Assembly: GCA_018240405.1 (NCBI GenBank)
Contig: JAFEFW010000622.1
Span: 43,326-107,325 of the forward strand
DNA from: Pseudomonadota bacterium
GTDB lineage: Bacteria > Pseudomonadota > Alphaproteobacteria > Acetobacterales > Acetobacteraceae
DNA length: 64,000 nt
Direction of reading: 5' to 3'
Shown here: one piece after another, positions 27,587 through 36,902 of the stretch
Layout: every line of letters starts with the position of its first letter
Numbering within the stretch: the first letter of the stretch is position 1
Program-made: the position numbers and the translations under genes
Notes under the pieces: generated by a model
Database searches by the model: none
Seen by the model: only the letters and a program-made list of their open reading frames with translations
Told to the model about the DNA's origin: nothing

Positions 27587-29614
27587 CTATACGACGGCGT
27601 GAGCCACCTGCGGATCCGGCCCCGCTCGCGTGGCATTGATAGGAAAAACTTGCTCCAGCGACGCCAGGAAACCGGCATCAAACACAGCATCCCAATCGGT
27701 CGGCCACTTGCCAGCCGCGCCTCGCATCCGGGCTTTTACATTGGCGGAACGTGTGACGGCGATACCAAGCGCCTCGGCGATGCCTGCGATTGTAGCCGTC
27801 GCGCCAACGATATTGAAGCCAAACCGCCGAAGTCGCTGTCGTGTTCGCACGGCATACTCGTTGGTAACCGTAACGATACCGGCGCGCGCAAATTCGAACG
27901 GCAGCACGCTCGGGTGGGGCGCCCACATCAGGGACAGGCCAACGTCAAATGATCGCAACAGAGCTTCGTAGTCGTGCTGCGGCAGCTTCGGGATGATCTC
28001 CATTGTTCTGCCACCTCCAAGCTCAATCTGATAGTCATGGCCGAGCGCGCCCACGCCGTGGAACGTCCAGTCCGCATCGAAGACACCGTTCGCAATGGCC
28101 TTACGAAGCGCGAGAACGGCGATCTCGAACAGATTGCGCCCGGCATGTTTTTCAGGCCGTGCATAGCAGATCAGTCGTCGTGGCCGGCCCGGCCTGGTCA
28201 GTTCCGACAAGTCAGCAGGCGGCGCCGAGATGGCATGCTGGAAGGTAAGCCATTTGCCACCCTTCTGCGAAAAGACACCGATCTTGTGGCGCTGGAAGTA
28301 ATCCTTCAGGAGCTCTGAATTGAAGACCGCCACGTGCGGCAGCCGATAGGCTGCAGCGGTCGCGAATTGCAGAGCATCATTTGCGTTAAATGCAGGCTCG
28401 TATTCCTGAATGAAGAAGAGCACTTGCTTTGTGCGGAGTTGCGCCGCCACCTGGGATGCATCGTGCATGGTCCAGGTGGAGTAGGCTATGCAAAGATCTC
28501 CATCATTGCACTCGATCTCAATATTCTTTTGCGTGCAATTCACAAACTCCATCTGCACCGCGGCCTGGAACCAGTGCGGTCGCGATACCTTACAACGGTG
28601 AAAGAACCATTCAAGGCTACTGTAGAAATCCTCGAGAACCAGTAGCCGTACCCGGTGGCCCGCCGCGATCAGGCAGCACAAAAAGCTGATAAAGGCTATG
28701 TAGCCGCCAAACATCAGGTCTGGGTCAAGGGTCGGAATGAAGACATTCAGCACAACCGGGCGCGAATCGGTGATCCTGATCTTCAAAGGCTTCAGGCGCT
28801 CTTCAATTACATGTACCTGGGAAAGACCGACAGGTTGAGCGACATCGCCGAGTTTGGTTGCCAGCAAGCGGCCGGCGTCATAGGTCGGCGCACGCCCCTC
28901 ACTGCGCCCGGACATCATGTAATGGTAGTAGCCCGAGGGCAGGCTGCCGCGCTTCCTGGCTGCGTTCACGTCCGCGTAGTAGGCCAGATAGAACTCTTCG
29001 TCAAAGACATCAGCCCGAACGGGAACATAGCCTTTCCGAAACCCAACTTGGACGAAGTGGTTGAAGCAATCTTCCGGACTGATACGGGCTGCCGGCCTGA
29101 TATATTTATCCCGGTAGTAGTCGGCGTCGAATGCGGTCTGTAGCTGCGTACGGAGCTCCATTTCGGTCTCAGGATGCTGGACGGCCGGTATTGGCTCCCG
29201 ACCCGGCTCCCGACACACACGCCCTTCGGCACGACCGTACATGAGCCAGTGCAAGAAGCCGCACGTATAATCGCCGGCCTTTACTGCCGCTCGCACGTCG
29301 CTGTTCCGCTCCAGGTACACCCTCTCCGAGAACTCCGCGCTGGGGTCCAAGAGGAGGTCTCTCACGTTCCTCAGGTACGTAGCAACGATCTGAGCTGGCT
29401 CCGGCGCATTTCCCAGGTCCAACCTGCGTCCGTATTGTGCCAGGATAAACGAGGTGTCGATGCCGTCCAGTAGCTGCTTCAGTAGGGCAGGCGACGCGGG
29501 ACGTCCGCCTGCAACGACTTCACACAGGCCGTTTTGTGGATCGCTTGTGCCGCGCTGCTGGGTCCGATCTCCCGGCGCTTCACCAACTAAGGCGGCAGCA
29601 TTTAAAGCAAGCAT
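27587..29614 (-). CDS. WsaF-like family glycosyltransferase with N-terminal repeats
   Basis: 675 aa. The C-terminal ~380 residues form a GT-B glycosyltransferase resembling the rhamnosyltransferase WsaF (VLNVFIPTLDPDLMFGGY, LFFIQEYEPAF, ICYARPEKHAGRN). The N-terminal part has three related ~45-residue units, seen in NSDVRAAVKAGDY...YGRAEGR, YYRDKYI...VGFRKGYVP and YYADVNAARKRGS...SGRSEGRAP. Such units are common in surface-polysaccharide glycosyltransferases. The start overlaps the upstream sulfotransferase end by 13 nt. It probably builds an S-layer, capsule or LPS glycan in the cytoplasm. The donor sugar is not certain. Confidence 0.87.
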   Translation of the reverse strand: MLALNAAALVGEAPGDRTQQRGTSDPQNGLCEVVAGGRPASPALLKQLLDGIDTSFILAQYGRRLDLGNAPEPAQIVATYLRNVRDLLLDPSAEFSERVYLERNSDVRAAVKAGDYTCGFLHWLMYGRAEGRVCREPGREPIPAVQHPETEMELRTQLQTAFDADYYRDKYIRPAARISPEDCFNHFVQVGFRKGYVPVRADVFDEEFYLAYYADVNAARKRGSLPSGYYHYMMSGRSEGRAPTYDAGRLLATKLGDVAQPVGLSQVHVIEERLKPLKIRITDSRPVVLNVFIPTLDPDLMFGGYIAFISFLCCLIAAGHRVRLLVLEDFYSSLEWFFHRCKVSRPHWFQAAVQMEFVNCTQKNIEIECNDGDLCIAYSTWTMHDASQVAAQLRTKQVLFFIQEYEPAFNANDALQFATAAAYRLPHVAVFNSELLKDYFQRHKIGVFSQKGGKWLTFQHAISAPPADLSELTRPGRPRRLICYARPEKHAGRNLFEIAVLALRKAIANGVFDADWTFHGVGALGHDYQIELGGGRTMEIIPKLPQHDYEALLRSFDVGLSLMWAPHPSVLPFEFARAGIVTVTNEYAVRTRQRLRRFGFNIVGATATIAGIAEALGIAVTRSANVKARMRGAAGKWPTDWDAVFDAGFLASLEQVFPINATRAGPDPQVAHAVV

Positions 29615-30288
29615 TGGCTCTGCCTTTCAAACAGCCGCAGAGCTTCCGCGTAGATCTCGTTGTCCAACGTGGTCCTGGCATAGATCGCCCGCTTGACGTC
29701 TTCAGTTACATCGATCCTGGTCTTTCGCTCATCAGCCCGATTAAGCAACGGCAGCTTTGGTGGATTGCCAAAATGCTCGCCCAGGCGAATGTGACCGACA
29801 ACGCGCGCGAGCAGCCGACACGACTCTATCATCCGCTCTGATATCAGCAAAACGGCATAATCCCGCAATTCCACGCCCGCCAAATGGCGGGTCATGGCGT
29901 TGCCAATGCCGTCCTGTTCAGCGAACTGGACAACGTCCATGCGGCCGGAGACGATGTACTCATGATACCACGACTTCGAGCCGGAGTCGTTCATCTCATG
30001 CTGAAATTGGGAGATGACACGGTAAACCGGATGGCGAAGCGTGGCGATGAAGGCAGCTCCGGGGAATACGTCAACATACTTCTCAGCAAAAAAATGCCCG
30101 TGCAGGACGCGGAAATAACTCTGAATGAACGATGCATGCTGCCTGAATTCGTCCGACACCACCTGTGGAGTGTCGTAGCCTGCGTAGTCGTAAATGACGC
30201 GGCGATCGAAACAACGGTCAAGGATTGCCGCGAGGCTCGTTCCCGCAGTCTTGGGTATGTGTACAGAAACGATAAAGGGATTTGTCAT
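29602..30288 (-). CDS. Sulfotransferase family protein (PAPS-dependent)
   Basis: 228 aa. The 5'-phosphosulfate loop HIPKTAGTS (residues 10-18) and the 3'-phosphate region TLRHPVYRVISQF are visible, as in carbohydrate 2-O-type sulfotransferases (sulfotransfer_2 family). It would transfer sulfate from PAPS to a sugar hydroxyl. It sits between two glycosyltransferase genes and overlaps the next gene by 13 nt, so the product is probably a sulfated surface glycan. The ATG at 30288 follows a close AGGAA. Confidence 0.87.
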   Translation of the reverse strand: MTNPFIVSVHIPKTAGTSLAAILDRCFDRRVIYDYAGYDTPQVVSDEFRQHASFIQSYFRVLHGHFFAEKYVDVFPGAAFIATLRHPVYRVISQFQHEMNDSGSKSWYHEYIVSGRMDVVQFAEQDGIGNAMTRHLAGVELRDYAVLLISERMIESCRLLARVVGHIRLGEHFGNPPKLPLLNRADERKTRIDVTEDVKRAIYARTTLDNEIYAEALRLFERQSQCLL

Positions 30289-30375
30289 TTCCTGTTGCCT
30301 TGATCGGAAGTGGCCTCAAAGGCGTCCGCGTTGCGGTGTCATTACGTTCATGCGTCTAGCAGCGGAGTGATGAGC

Positions 30376-33300
30376 TTACGCCTCCCCCAACACTCTGAGT
30401 ATTTGGTCGAGTGGCGTATGTAGCGGCAACAAAGTGCCTCCGCCGAGACGACGTATCCGCTCAGCAGGTGCGCCAATATCAAATGTCACGACGTGAAGCC
30501 CCGCTCGCCACAAGTGTGTCAGCACATAGGACCATGTTTCTGGCGACCTGCCTGGCATGAACGCCAAGCTCGGATGCTGCTCACGAATCAACTCAACGAC
30601 CTCATCGTCCTGATACGGTCCGGTTATGCGCACACCGGCCTCGCGCAGCAGCGCGTCATCCGACGAATAGCCGACAAGTACAAACTCCAACGAGAAGCGC
30701 TTTTCCACTGCGCGTCGCGCACAGCGAAGCAACGTATGGAATCCCTTTTCAGGACCAATCGCACCTGCCACGCAAATGCGCCGTAGTGCGCCGGCCGCGC
30801 GAGCTATCCGCGGTGCTGGCACGGGTTCCTCCTCCCAGGCGCGAACGTGCACGTCGGCACCGAAACGACGTGTGATGCGCCGGGCTGTATCGAGCGTCGG
30901 TGCCGTAACCGACCGGGCACGTGCCAGCCACCGACGGGACCGCGCGCTCAGCTGTTCAGGAGAGATTGCTTCGCCGACTGTGCCACCGTACTCGGCAAAA
31001 CGGTCGGTGCAGCCGCGTACATCTGGTTCGCCGCAATATTGATCATTGCCGGAAGTCAGCGTGGTTCGCGGGCAATACCAGGAATAGTCGTGGATCACGA
31101 TGTCATATGGCAGACCGAGCGTGCACAGGCGGTTCAGCAGGACTTCGCTGTGGCCGGCGGCGTGATGGATTTCCACGCAGCCAGCCTCAGAGGTCGCAAG
31201 CAGGTCGACAAGCCGTTCAAGGTCATCCGGAACCGCGAACGTCAGATTTGGGAATACGTCAGCGGAGGCAACCGTTACCCGGCAGGACAAAGCCGGTCCA
31301 GGACGGAGGATAATGGCAAAGCTGCCTTCCTGTTCCAGGTCCTCGGCGCGGCGCGACACAAACCGCTCCACTCCGCCTCCAAGACCATGGGTCACCAATA
31401 CAACGCAACGGCGTCCCGCCTGGAGGTCGCGCAGGCGCTGAACATCCAGCCTGTAACGGTAGTCAGCAAGTGGGTCGCGCTTCAACCACTGTGCGACGAG
31501 CCGATCATAACCGGGATGCAGTCGATTTAGGGTTTCCAGATTGCGACGTTGCAGGTCCAGTCGCGCGACGCCGAAGGACTGGCTGCCGAGATGCCCTACA
31601 AAGACCCCGGGGGCCGCAACATTGCGCCACCGTAGTGCTGCAGCGCGCCGGCAGAAATCGTTTTCCTCGCCGTAGCCTTGCGCGAAGGTGTCCTCGCGAA
31701 ATATCCCGGTTTCGCGCAGGCAGTCACCACGAATAAACAGGCAGAAGCCGTGGCCGGTGGGAACGTCGACCGCGCTGGTGCCCGCCGTCGCATAGGCAAG
31801 CTGTGCCAGCCGATCAATCGTCGGCGCAGATGGTAGCGCGCCTGGCGCGTTCGTCGTCGGATAGGAGAAGATAGTTGCATCGTTAGACAGCGGCGTGACC
31901 GTGCCAATTCGCGGATGGCTGTGTGCGACCGCCGACAGACGCGACAGCCAGCCGGTGCAAACCCGCGTATCGCTGTTGAGCAGTACCACGTCGCGCCCCC
32001 GGGCGCGGCGCAACCCGTCATTCGCGGCAGCCGGGAAGCCTCGGCTCTGCTCGGCGACATGCAGGCTGATCAGGCTTTCGTTCGAAAGCTCGCGCAACCA
32101 TGCCAGAAGAGCGACCTCCGGACAGCCGTCCGCGATCACCAGAATTTCCGGTTGACCGTTCGGCCCCTCCTCTTGAGCCGCCAGCACGGAATCAATGCAA
32201 GCGCGCGTCACCTCGAAGTTCCGGTGAACCGGGATCACGACCAGGATGCCGGGTCGTGCCGGTGCTCGTGATGATGGCCAGGCCCGCCGTGCCGCAAGCG
32301 CTCCCCGGCGTGCCTGGTCCGAGGCATGCCGATGATCGAGCGGACTGCCGTAAAGTGGCCGCCCATAGGGACCAGTAACGCTCAGAGGACCGTCGGGCAG
32401 GGTGGATGCGGCAGCAGTGAAGCGGCGCTGCATGGTGTAGTTGGGATAGGCGCCCGCAACCTGAATGGCATCATCGGGCATAACGGTAATGCCGCGTCGC
32501 GATGAGTTGAGCGACCGGATGGTGATCTCTGGGACGTGCTCGCTGTTGCCCGGAAGCCAGCACCAACCACGCAGACCATCCTCGGTGGCCTCGACGAAGC
32601 CCTGGACCGCGGTTACGCGCTCGATAGAGACTGGACTGCCAATCAGGTCGTGACCGCTCGCGGTTGCGGTCAGCACAGACCCGGCAGTCCAATCGGCCGG
32701 CAGGCGTACCCGTCGCGGTTCCGTGACGGCGCCTTGCACCGCTTTTGTCTCTACGTCGCGACCGTTGATCTTAACCGTGAGCTGCGGCCAGATCGTGCTG
32801 ACAATTAGTCCTCCCTCACCGTCCAGGCCACACCAACCCCAGGCACCGCTCTCGGTCGACAGCTGGTCGGCAAAGTGCTGGCTCTCGCTATCCCTGGGCA
32901 CCGCAAAGCGAGCCAGCGCAGCAGCAAGGTGCTTCGCCGCGCGGCTGAGATCACGGAAATGCCGGGCGACCCGCGCCAGAAGGAACCACAGTTCCCCCCA
33001 ATCCAGCGTACGGGCCACGGCTTCAATGTCGATAACGGCCCGAGCATCGCCAACCATCAGCCGCGCGATGCCAAGGGCGCATCGGATGTCCAAATCATCC
33101 GGGTAAAGTCGATGAAGGTAGTCCAGGACCGGAGTCGCATTCTGCCCGGACTGAAGCGTAACGACCGCCTCAGATAGCAGGCGGGAGTCCTTTGGTAGCC
33201 GGCCGCCCGAATCCAGCAGTAGTACGGCACCCAACGCGCGCGCCATTCCGGCATTGAGAGGCTTGGGCAATGACGTGCGACACTTGTCTGTTGGTCGACG

Positions 33301-33525
33301 TGCCGACAGCCCTGTTTTAGAAGACGAAGTTAGCGACTTAGACGTTTCTGATGTGCGACCTGCTCCTTCAGTCGGTCTGATGATGAGCGGTAGGTCGCGT
33401 GCATCGGGCAGGTCGATAGGATGGTTGGGTGCGCTAGAGCACTGGGTAGCCGCTTCGACTTCCAACGCGCCGAATGCGGTGACGCCTCCTTCTTGACAAC
33501 TAAAGGTTGTTTTTGCGCCACGCAT
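30376..33525 (-). CDS. Bifunctional GT2-GT4 glycosyltransferase with beta-sandwich repeats
   Basis: About 1049 aa from ATG 33525 (GTG 33540 and ATG 33249 are alternatives; the first ~90 residues are Ser/Thr-rich and may be disordered). The order is a helical TPR-like part (about 95-210), two tandem beta modules marked by WGWCGLDGEGG and RGWCWLPGNSEH (about 215-400), a GT-A domain (about 425-700) with GILVVIPVHRNFEVTRACI and a DxD-type site VVLLNSDTRV, and a GT-B/GT4 domain (about 710-1045) with THGLGGGVERFV and GPEKGFHTLLR. It could add two sugars in turn. It heads the glycan block and stands 87 nt upstream of the sulfotransferase. Confidence 0.88.
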   Translation of the reverse strand: MRGAKTTFSCQEGGVTAFGALEVEAATQCSSAPNHPIDLPDARDLPLIIRPTEGAGRTSETSKSLTSSSKTGLSARRPTDKCRTSLPKPLNAGMARALGAVLLLDSGGRLPKDSRLLSEAVVTLQSGQNATPVLDYLHRLYPDDLDIRCALGIARLMVGDARAVIDIEAVARTLDWGELWFLLARVARHFRDLSRAAKHLAAALARFAVPRDSESQHFADQLSTESGAWGWCGLDGEGGLIVSTIWPQLTVKINGRDVETKAVQGAVTEPRRVRLPADWTAGSVLTATASGHDLIGSPVSIERVTAVQGFVEATEDGLRGWCWLPGNSEHVPEITIRSLNSSRRGITVMPDDAIQVAGAYPNYTMQRRFTAAASTLPDGPLSVTGPYGRPLYGSPLDHRHASDQARRGALAARRAWPSSRAPARPGILVVIPVHRNFEVTRACIDSVLAAQEEGPNGQPEILVIADGCPEVALLAWLRELSNESLISLHVAEQSRGFPAAANDGLRRARGRDVVLLNSDTRVCTGWLSRLSAVAHSHPRIGTVTPLSNDATIFSYPTTNAPGALPSAPTIDRLAQLAYATAGTSAVDVPTGHGFCLFIRGDCLRETGIFREDTFAQGYGEENDFCRRAAALRWRNVAAPGVFVGHLGSQSFGVARLDLQRRNLETLNRLHPGYDRLVAQWLKRDPLADYRYRLDVQRLRDLQAGRRCVVLVTHGLGGGVERFVSRRAEDLEQEGSFAIILRPGPALSCRVTVASADVFPNLTFAVPDDLERLVDLLATSEAGCVEIHHAAGHSEVLLNRLCTLGLPYDIVIHDYSWYCPRTTLTSGNDQYCGEPDVRGCTDRFAEYGGTVGEAISPEQLSARSRRWLARARSVTAPTLDTARRITRRFGADVHVRAWEEEPVPAPRIARAAGALRRICVAGAIGPEKGFHTLLRCARRAVEKRFSLEFVLVGYSSDDALLREAGVRITGPYQDDEVVELIREQHPSLAFMPGRSPETWSYVLTHLWRAGLHVVTFDIGAPAERIRRLGGGTLLPLHTPLDQILRVLGEA

Positions 33526-33751
33526 GCGTAGGTGATACACGCTATGATTGTGAATTTCAACTGCTAATGCGTGTGCCGCCGGTATCGCAGATCGTACTCC
33601 TGTTCAGCAGATTGGCCGGGTCCGGCAGCACGCCGATCCGCCTGTGGACACGGACAAACACCGTCGCAAAGATGAATTGGGACCGCGACGGCGCCCCGGC
33701 CGGGCGTCCTACGGGACGCGGCAGGTGCGCTACTGAAACAGGTGTCGAGCC

Positions 33752-34516
33752 CTAGTCCGCCGTCCACCCCCCATCGACCAACAGCGCCGTCCCGGTCACC
33801 AGGGCAGCCGCATCGCCAGCCAGATAGACGATGGCCCCCATCAAATCCTCCACCGTTCCCAACCGTCCGAGCTTGATCTTGCGCAGGACGTCGTCGCGGA
33901 AGGCGGCGTTTTCGAAGAACGGCCGGGTCAGCGGTGTATCGATGAAGGTCGGGCCGATCGAGTTCACGCGAATCCCAAGCGGCGCAAGGTCAATGGCCAT
34001 GGCTTTGGTCAGGCCCTCGATGCCGTGCTTGGTCATGCAATAGACGGTGCGGTTGGTGCCGCCGACATGCCCCATCTGCGAGGAGATATGGATGATCGAG
34101 CCGCGGGTCCCCGTTGCCGCCATCCGCTGCGCGACGAATTGCGCGGCGAAATAGGCGGCCTTCAGGTTCAGGCCGGTGATCGCGTCGTAATCGTCCTCGG
34201 TCACCTCCAGGAAGGTGCGCGGCCGGTTGGTGCCCGCGTTGTTGACGAGAACGTCGAACGGTTCGGTGCCGGCGACGAACGACCGCATCGCCGGCGTATC
34301 CAATACGTCCAGTACAGCGGTGTCCGCCGCGCCGCCCTCGGCGCGGATCTGCGCGGCCACCTCCTCAATCTCATTCGCGGTCCGGGAGATCAGCGTCACA
34401 TGCGCACCCGCCGAGGCGAGCGCCGCGGCGGCGGCAAGCCCGATGCCGCGGCCGGCGCCGGTGACCAGGGCTCTGCGGCCGTCGAGGCGCATCGACGGCA
34501 TTTTCGGAAGGATCAT
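33752..34516 (-). CDS. Short-chain dehydrogenase/reductase
   Basis: 254 aa with classic SDR signatures: the cofactor loop TGAGRGIG, NNAG, and the catalytic Ser...Tyr-x3-Lys (IHISSQ and TVYCMTK). It is an NAD(P)-dependent oxidoreductase of alcohols or ketones; the substrate is unknown. It begins 4 nt after the stop of the iron-type alcohol dehydrogenase, so the two form an operon. ATG 34501 and ATG 34492 are shorter starts. Confidence 0.92.
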   Translation of the reverse strand: MILPKMPSMRLDGRRALVTGAGRGIGLAAAAALASAGAHVTLISRTANEIEEVAAQIRAEGGAADTAVLDVLDTPAMRSFVAGTEPFDVLVNNAGTNRPRTFLEVTEDDYDAITGLNLKAAYFAAQFVAQRMAATGTRGSIIHISSQMGHVGGTNRTVYCMTKHGIEGLTKAMAIDLAPLGIRVNSIGPTFIDTPLTRPFFENAAFRDDVLRKIKLGRLGTVEDLMGAIVYLAGDAAALVTGTALLVDGGWTAD

Positions 34517-34520
34517 GGCG

Positions 34521-35708
34521 TCACGCGTTCGCCGCGGCGCCAGTCCACACCTCGCGGTAGAGGCTGACGATCTCCTGCTTGGTCGGCACGCGGGGATTGT
34601 TGTTCGGGCTGCCGGAGGCCAAGGCCTGCTCCGCCATCAGCTCCATTTTGCCATTCCAGTCGGTTTCGGTAATCCCGAACTCGGCTGGCGTCGGCACCGA
34701 CAATTCCTTGTTCAGCGCCTCCAGGCCGGTCACCAGCCTGGCGGCGGCGACTGTGTCGCTGTCGCTCGTGGCGGCAAAGCCAATCCGGCGCGCCGCCTCG
34801 GCATAGCGGGCTTCGGCGCCCTGCACGCTGTAGCGGGTAATCGCCGGCAGCAGCATGGCATTGGACAGGCCATGCGGCACGTGGAAATGCGCGCCGATCG
34901 GCCGGGACATGCCGTGCACCAGCGCAACGGAGCTGTTGGAGAACGCCAGCCCCGCTTCGGTGGCACCCAGCATCATGCCTTCTCGGGCAACGGCGTTGCG
35001 CGGATCGGTGTAGGCGGTGCGGATATGGGTGGCGATCAAGGTCATCGCCGAAAGCGCCAGAGCGTCCGACACCGGGTTGGCGCGCTTCGAGATATAGGCC
35101 TCCAGCGCATGCGTCAGGCTGTCGACGCCGGTATCGGCGGTGGTGCGGGCTGGAACTGTGAAGGTCAGCTCGTAGTCGACGATCGCCGCCAGGGGTAAGG
35201 CGCCGAGGCCGGCGATCAGCATCTTTTCGTCGCGTTCTGCGTCGGTGATGACGGTAAAGCGGGTGCACTCGCTGCCGGTGCCTGCGGTTGTGGGTATCGC
35301 GATAACCGGCAGCTTACCCTTGTCGGCGGCGTAGGGCGCCTTGTAGTCGCGCATCTTGCCACCGCCTGCGGCCAGAATCGTCATCGCTTTGGCGGTATCG
35401 ATTGGCGAGCCGCCGCCGAAGCCAATCAGGCAGTCGTAATCCCCTTTGTTCAACACCGCGACGCCGGCCTCCACCACGCGGTCGTTCGGCTCAGGAACCG
35501 TGTCACTGAACACAGGGGCGGGAATACCTGCCGACGCCAGCGCATCCAGGCAATGCCGGACAAGGCCCGATGACACCATGAAGGGGTCAGTGACGACCAG
35601 CGGACGCGACAGGCCGAATTTTCCCAGCACCTCGGCGATCTGCTTCACGGCGCCGCCGGCGACCAGCAACAGGCGCGGCGAGGCGAAGTTCATCGAGATG
35701 GCGGTCAT
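34521..35708 (-). CDS. Iron-containing alcohol dehydrogenase
   Basis: 395 aa. It is a group III metal-dependent, NAD(P)-linked alcohol dehydrogenase. Visible are the nucleotide site GFGGGSPIDTAKA (about residue 98), TTAGTGSE, and the metal-ligand region with Asp and His residues (DTGVDSLTHALEAY, ALVHGMSRPIGAHFHVPHG). It is first in an operon with the SDR gene; two dehydrogenases together suggest oxidation of a diol or hydroxy acid (inference). Confidence 0.94.
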   Translation of the reverse strand: MTAISMNFASPRLLLVAGGAVKQIAEVLGKFGLSRPLVVTDPFMVSSGLVRHCLDALASAGIPAPVFSDTVPEPNDRVVEAGVAVLNKGDYDCLIGFGGGSPIDTAKAMTILAAGGGKMRDYKAPYAADKGKLPVIAIPTTAGTGSECTRFTVITDAERDEKMLIAGLGALPLAAIVDYELTFTVPARTTADTGVDSLTHALEAYISKRANPVSDALALSAMTLIATHIRTAYTDPRNAVAREGMMLGATEAGLAFSNSSVALVHGMSRPIGAHFHVPHGLSNAMLLPAITRYSVQGAEARYAEAARRIGFAATSDSDTVAAARLVTGLEALNKELSVPTPAEFGITETDWNGKMELMAEQALASGSPNNNPRVPTKQEIVSLYREVWTGAAANA

Positions 35709-35935
35709 CGTCCGTATCCTCCGGAGTTATTCCGGCGGTTTAGCGCGAAGGACGCACGGCGTCACGCCACCGGCGCCGGCGGCCGCCCCCCGCACAGGCC
35801 GAGCAGATTTCTGTGACAGTTGCATCCTCATACCGATAGGATCAGAAAGTGCCGCGCGGCGCGGGCAGCACGTCCTGCACCGGCAGTGCGGATCGCAGGC
35901 AACCTCAGCGGGCAGGAGCGGTGGGGCACCACGGC

Positions 35936-36865
35936 ATGGGAATTCGGCTGAAGATCATCATCGGGGCATTGGTGGCAGGCCTGTGCGTAATCGCGGTCGC
36001 GCCGGGCGTGGCGCAGTTGGCGCCTGAAATTGCAGCGCGACGGACCGAAACGTTGCGGCAGGAAATGGTGTTCCGCGACGCCGATCGGTACACCTACGGC
36101 GCCCCGTCGCGGGTCGACCTTGGCACCCAGGCCGTCGTGCGCCTGGCGGATCCGCTCTACCTGCTCGTCGACATGACCAGCGCGCTGAAGGTGCTGGAGA
36201 TTCTCCGGCTTCCCGTGCCGGACCGACTACTCGGCGTCCTGCGCGGCCCGGTAGCGGTGGATACCAATGCCTGGGGAACGGTTGAGTTCGTTCCGGCTGG
36301 CTCGATCGACACCGACGACATGCAGTCCTGGTCGCCTGCCGACATGCTAGCCAGTCTCGAAGAAACGGTCGCACGTAAGAACCAGCAACAACCCGACAAG
36401 CAAATGGACGTCCGCGGCTGGGTGCAGGCGCCGGCCTACAACCCGCAAACGCGCCAGGTAACCTGGGCGGCGCTTATCTTGCCGAAGGATGCCCCGCGCG
36501 ATTCGGCCGGTGCGGTGACTTATCACGGCGCCATATTTGGCCGGGAGGGCTATATCCGGGTCTCGATCTATTCGACGACAGAGCGCGCCAAGGCTGCCCA
36601 GTCGCTGGTGCAGAAGTTCCTGAACGGCATCACCTTCAACCCTGGCAAGGGCTATGATGTGCTGGCGCCGAAAGTAAAGGAGTCCAGCACGGCGCTGGCC
36701 CAGGTGATGAACATGGACGGCTTGCGCCGAGCGCCGACGAAGATGCCATCGGTATTCGCCGACCAGCTTGTGCCCATTGTCGGGGGCGTGATCGCCCTGC
36801 TCTCGGCCCTGGCATTAACATTTTACGTATGGCGCCACCGACGGCGTGAGGCGCGGCGCTGGTAG
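35936..36865 (+). CDS. DUF2167 family membrane protein
   Basis: 309 aa from ATG 35936. An N-terminal signal segment (IIIGALVAGLCVIAVA) ends near residue 27, and a single C-terminal membrane helix (LVPIVGGVIALLSALALTFY) is followed by an Arg-rich cytoplasmic tail. The periplasmic middle resembles DUF2167 proteins (GTVEFVPAGSIDTDDMQSW, DVRGWVQAPAYNPQTRQVTW). The function is unknown. An earlier in-frame ATG at 35849 would place the signal segment internally and is not preferred. The gene is isolated, between leftward operons. Confidence 0.8.
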   Translation: MGIRLKIIIGALVAGLCVIAVAPGVAQLAPEIAARRTETLRQEMVFRDADRYTYGAPSRVDLGTQAVVRLADPLYLLVDMTSALKVLEILRLPVPDRLLGVLRGPVAVDTNAWGTVEFVPAGSIDTDDMQSWSPADMLASLEETVARKNQQQPDKQMDVRGWVQAPAYNPQTRQVTWAALILPKDAPRDSAGAVTYHGAIFGREGYIRVSIYSTTERAKAAQSLVQKFLNGITFNPGKGYDVLAPKVKESSTALAQVMNMDGLRRAPTKMPSVFADQLVPIVGGVIALLSALALTFYVWRHRRREARRW

Positions 36866-36902
36866 GGCCGCCTCAGGGCAGCCCTTATCCCCGACCCAGC
36901 GC

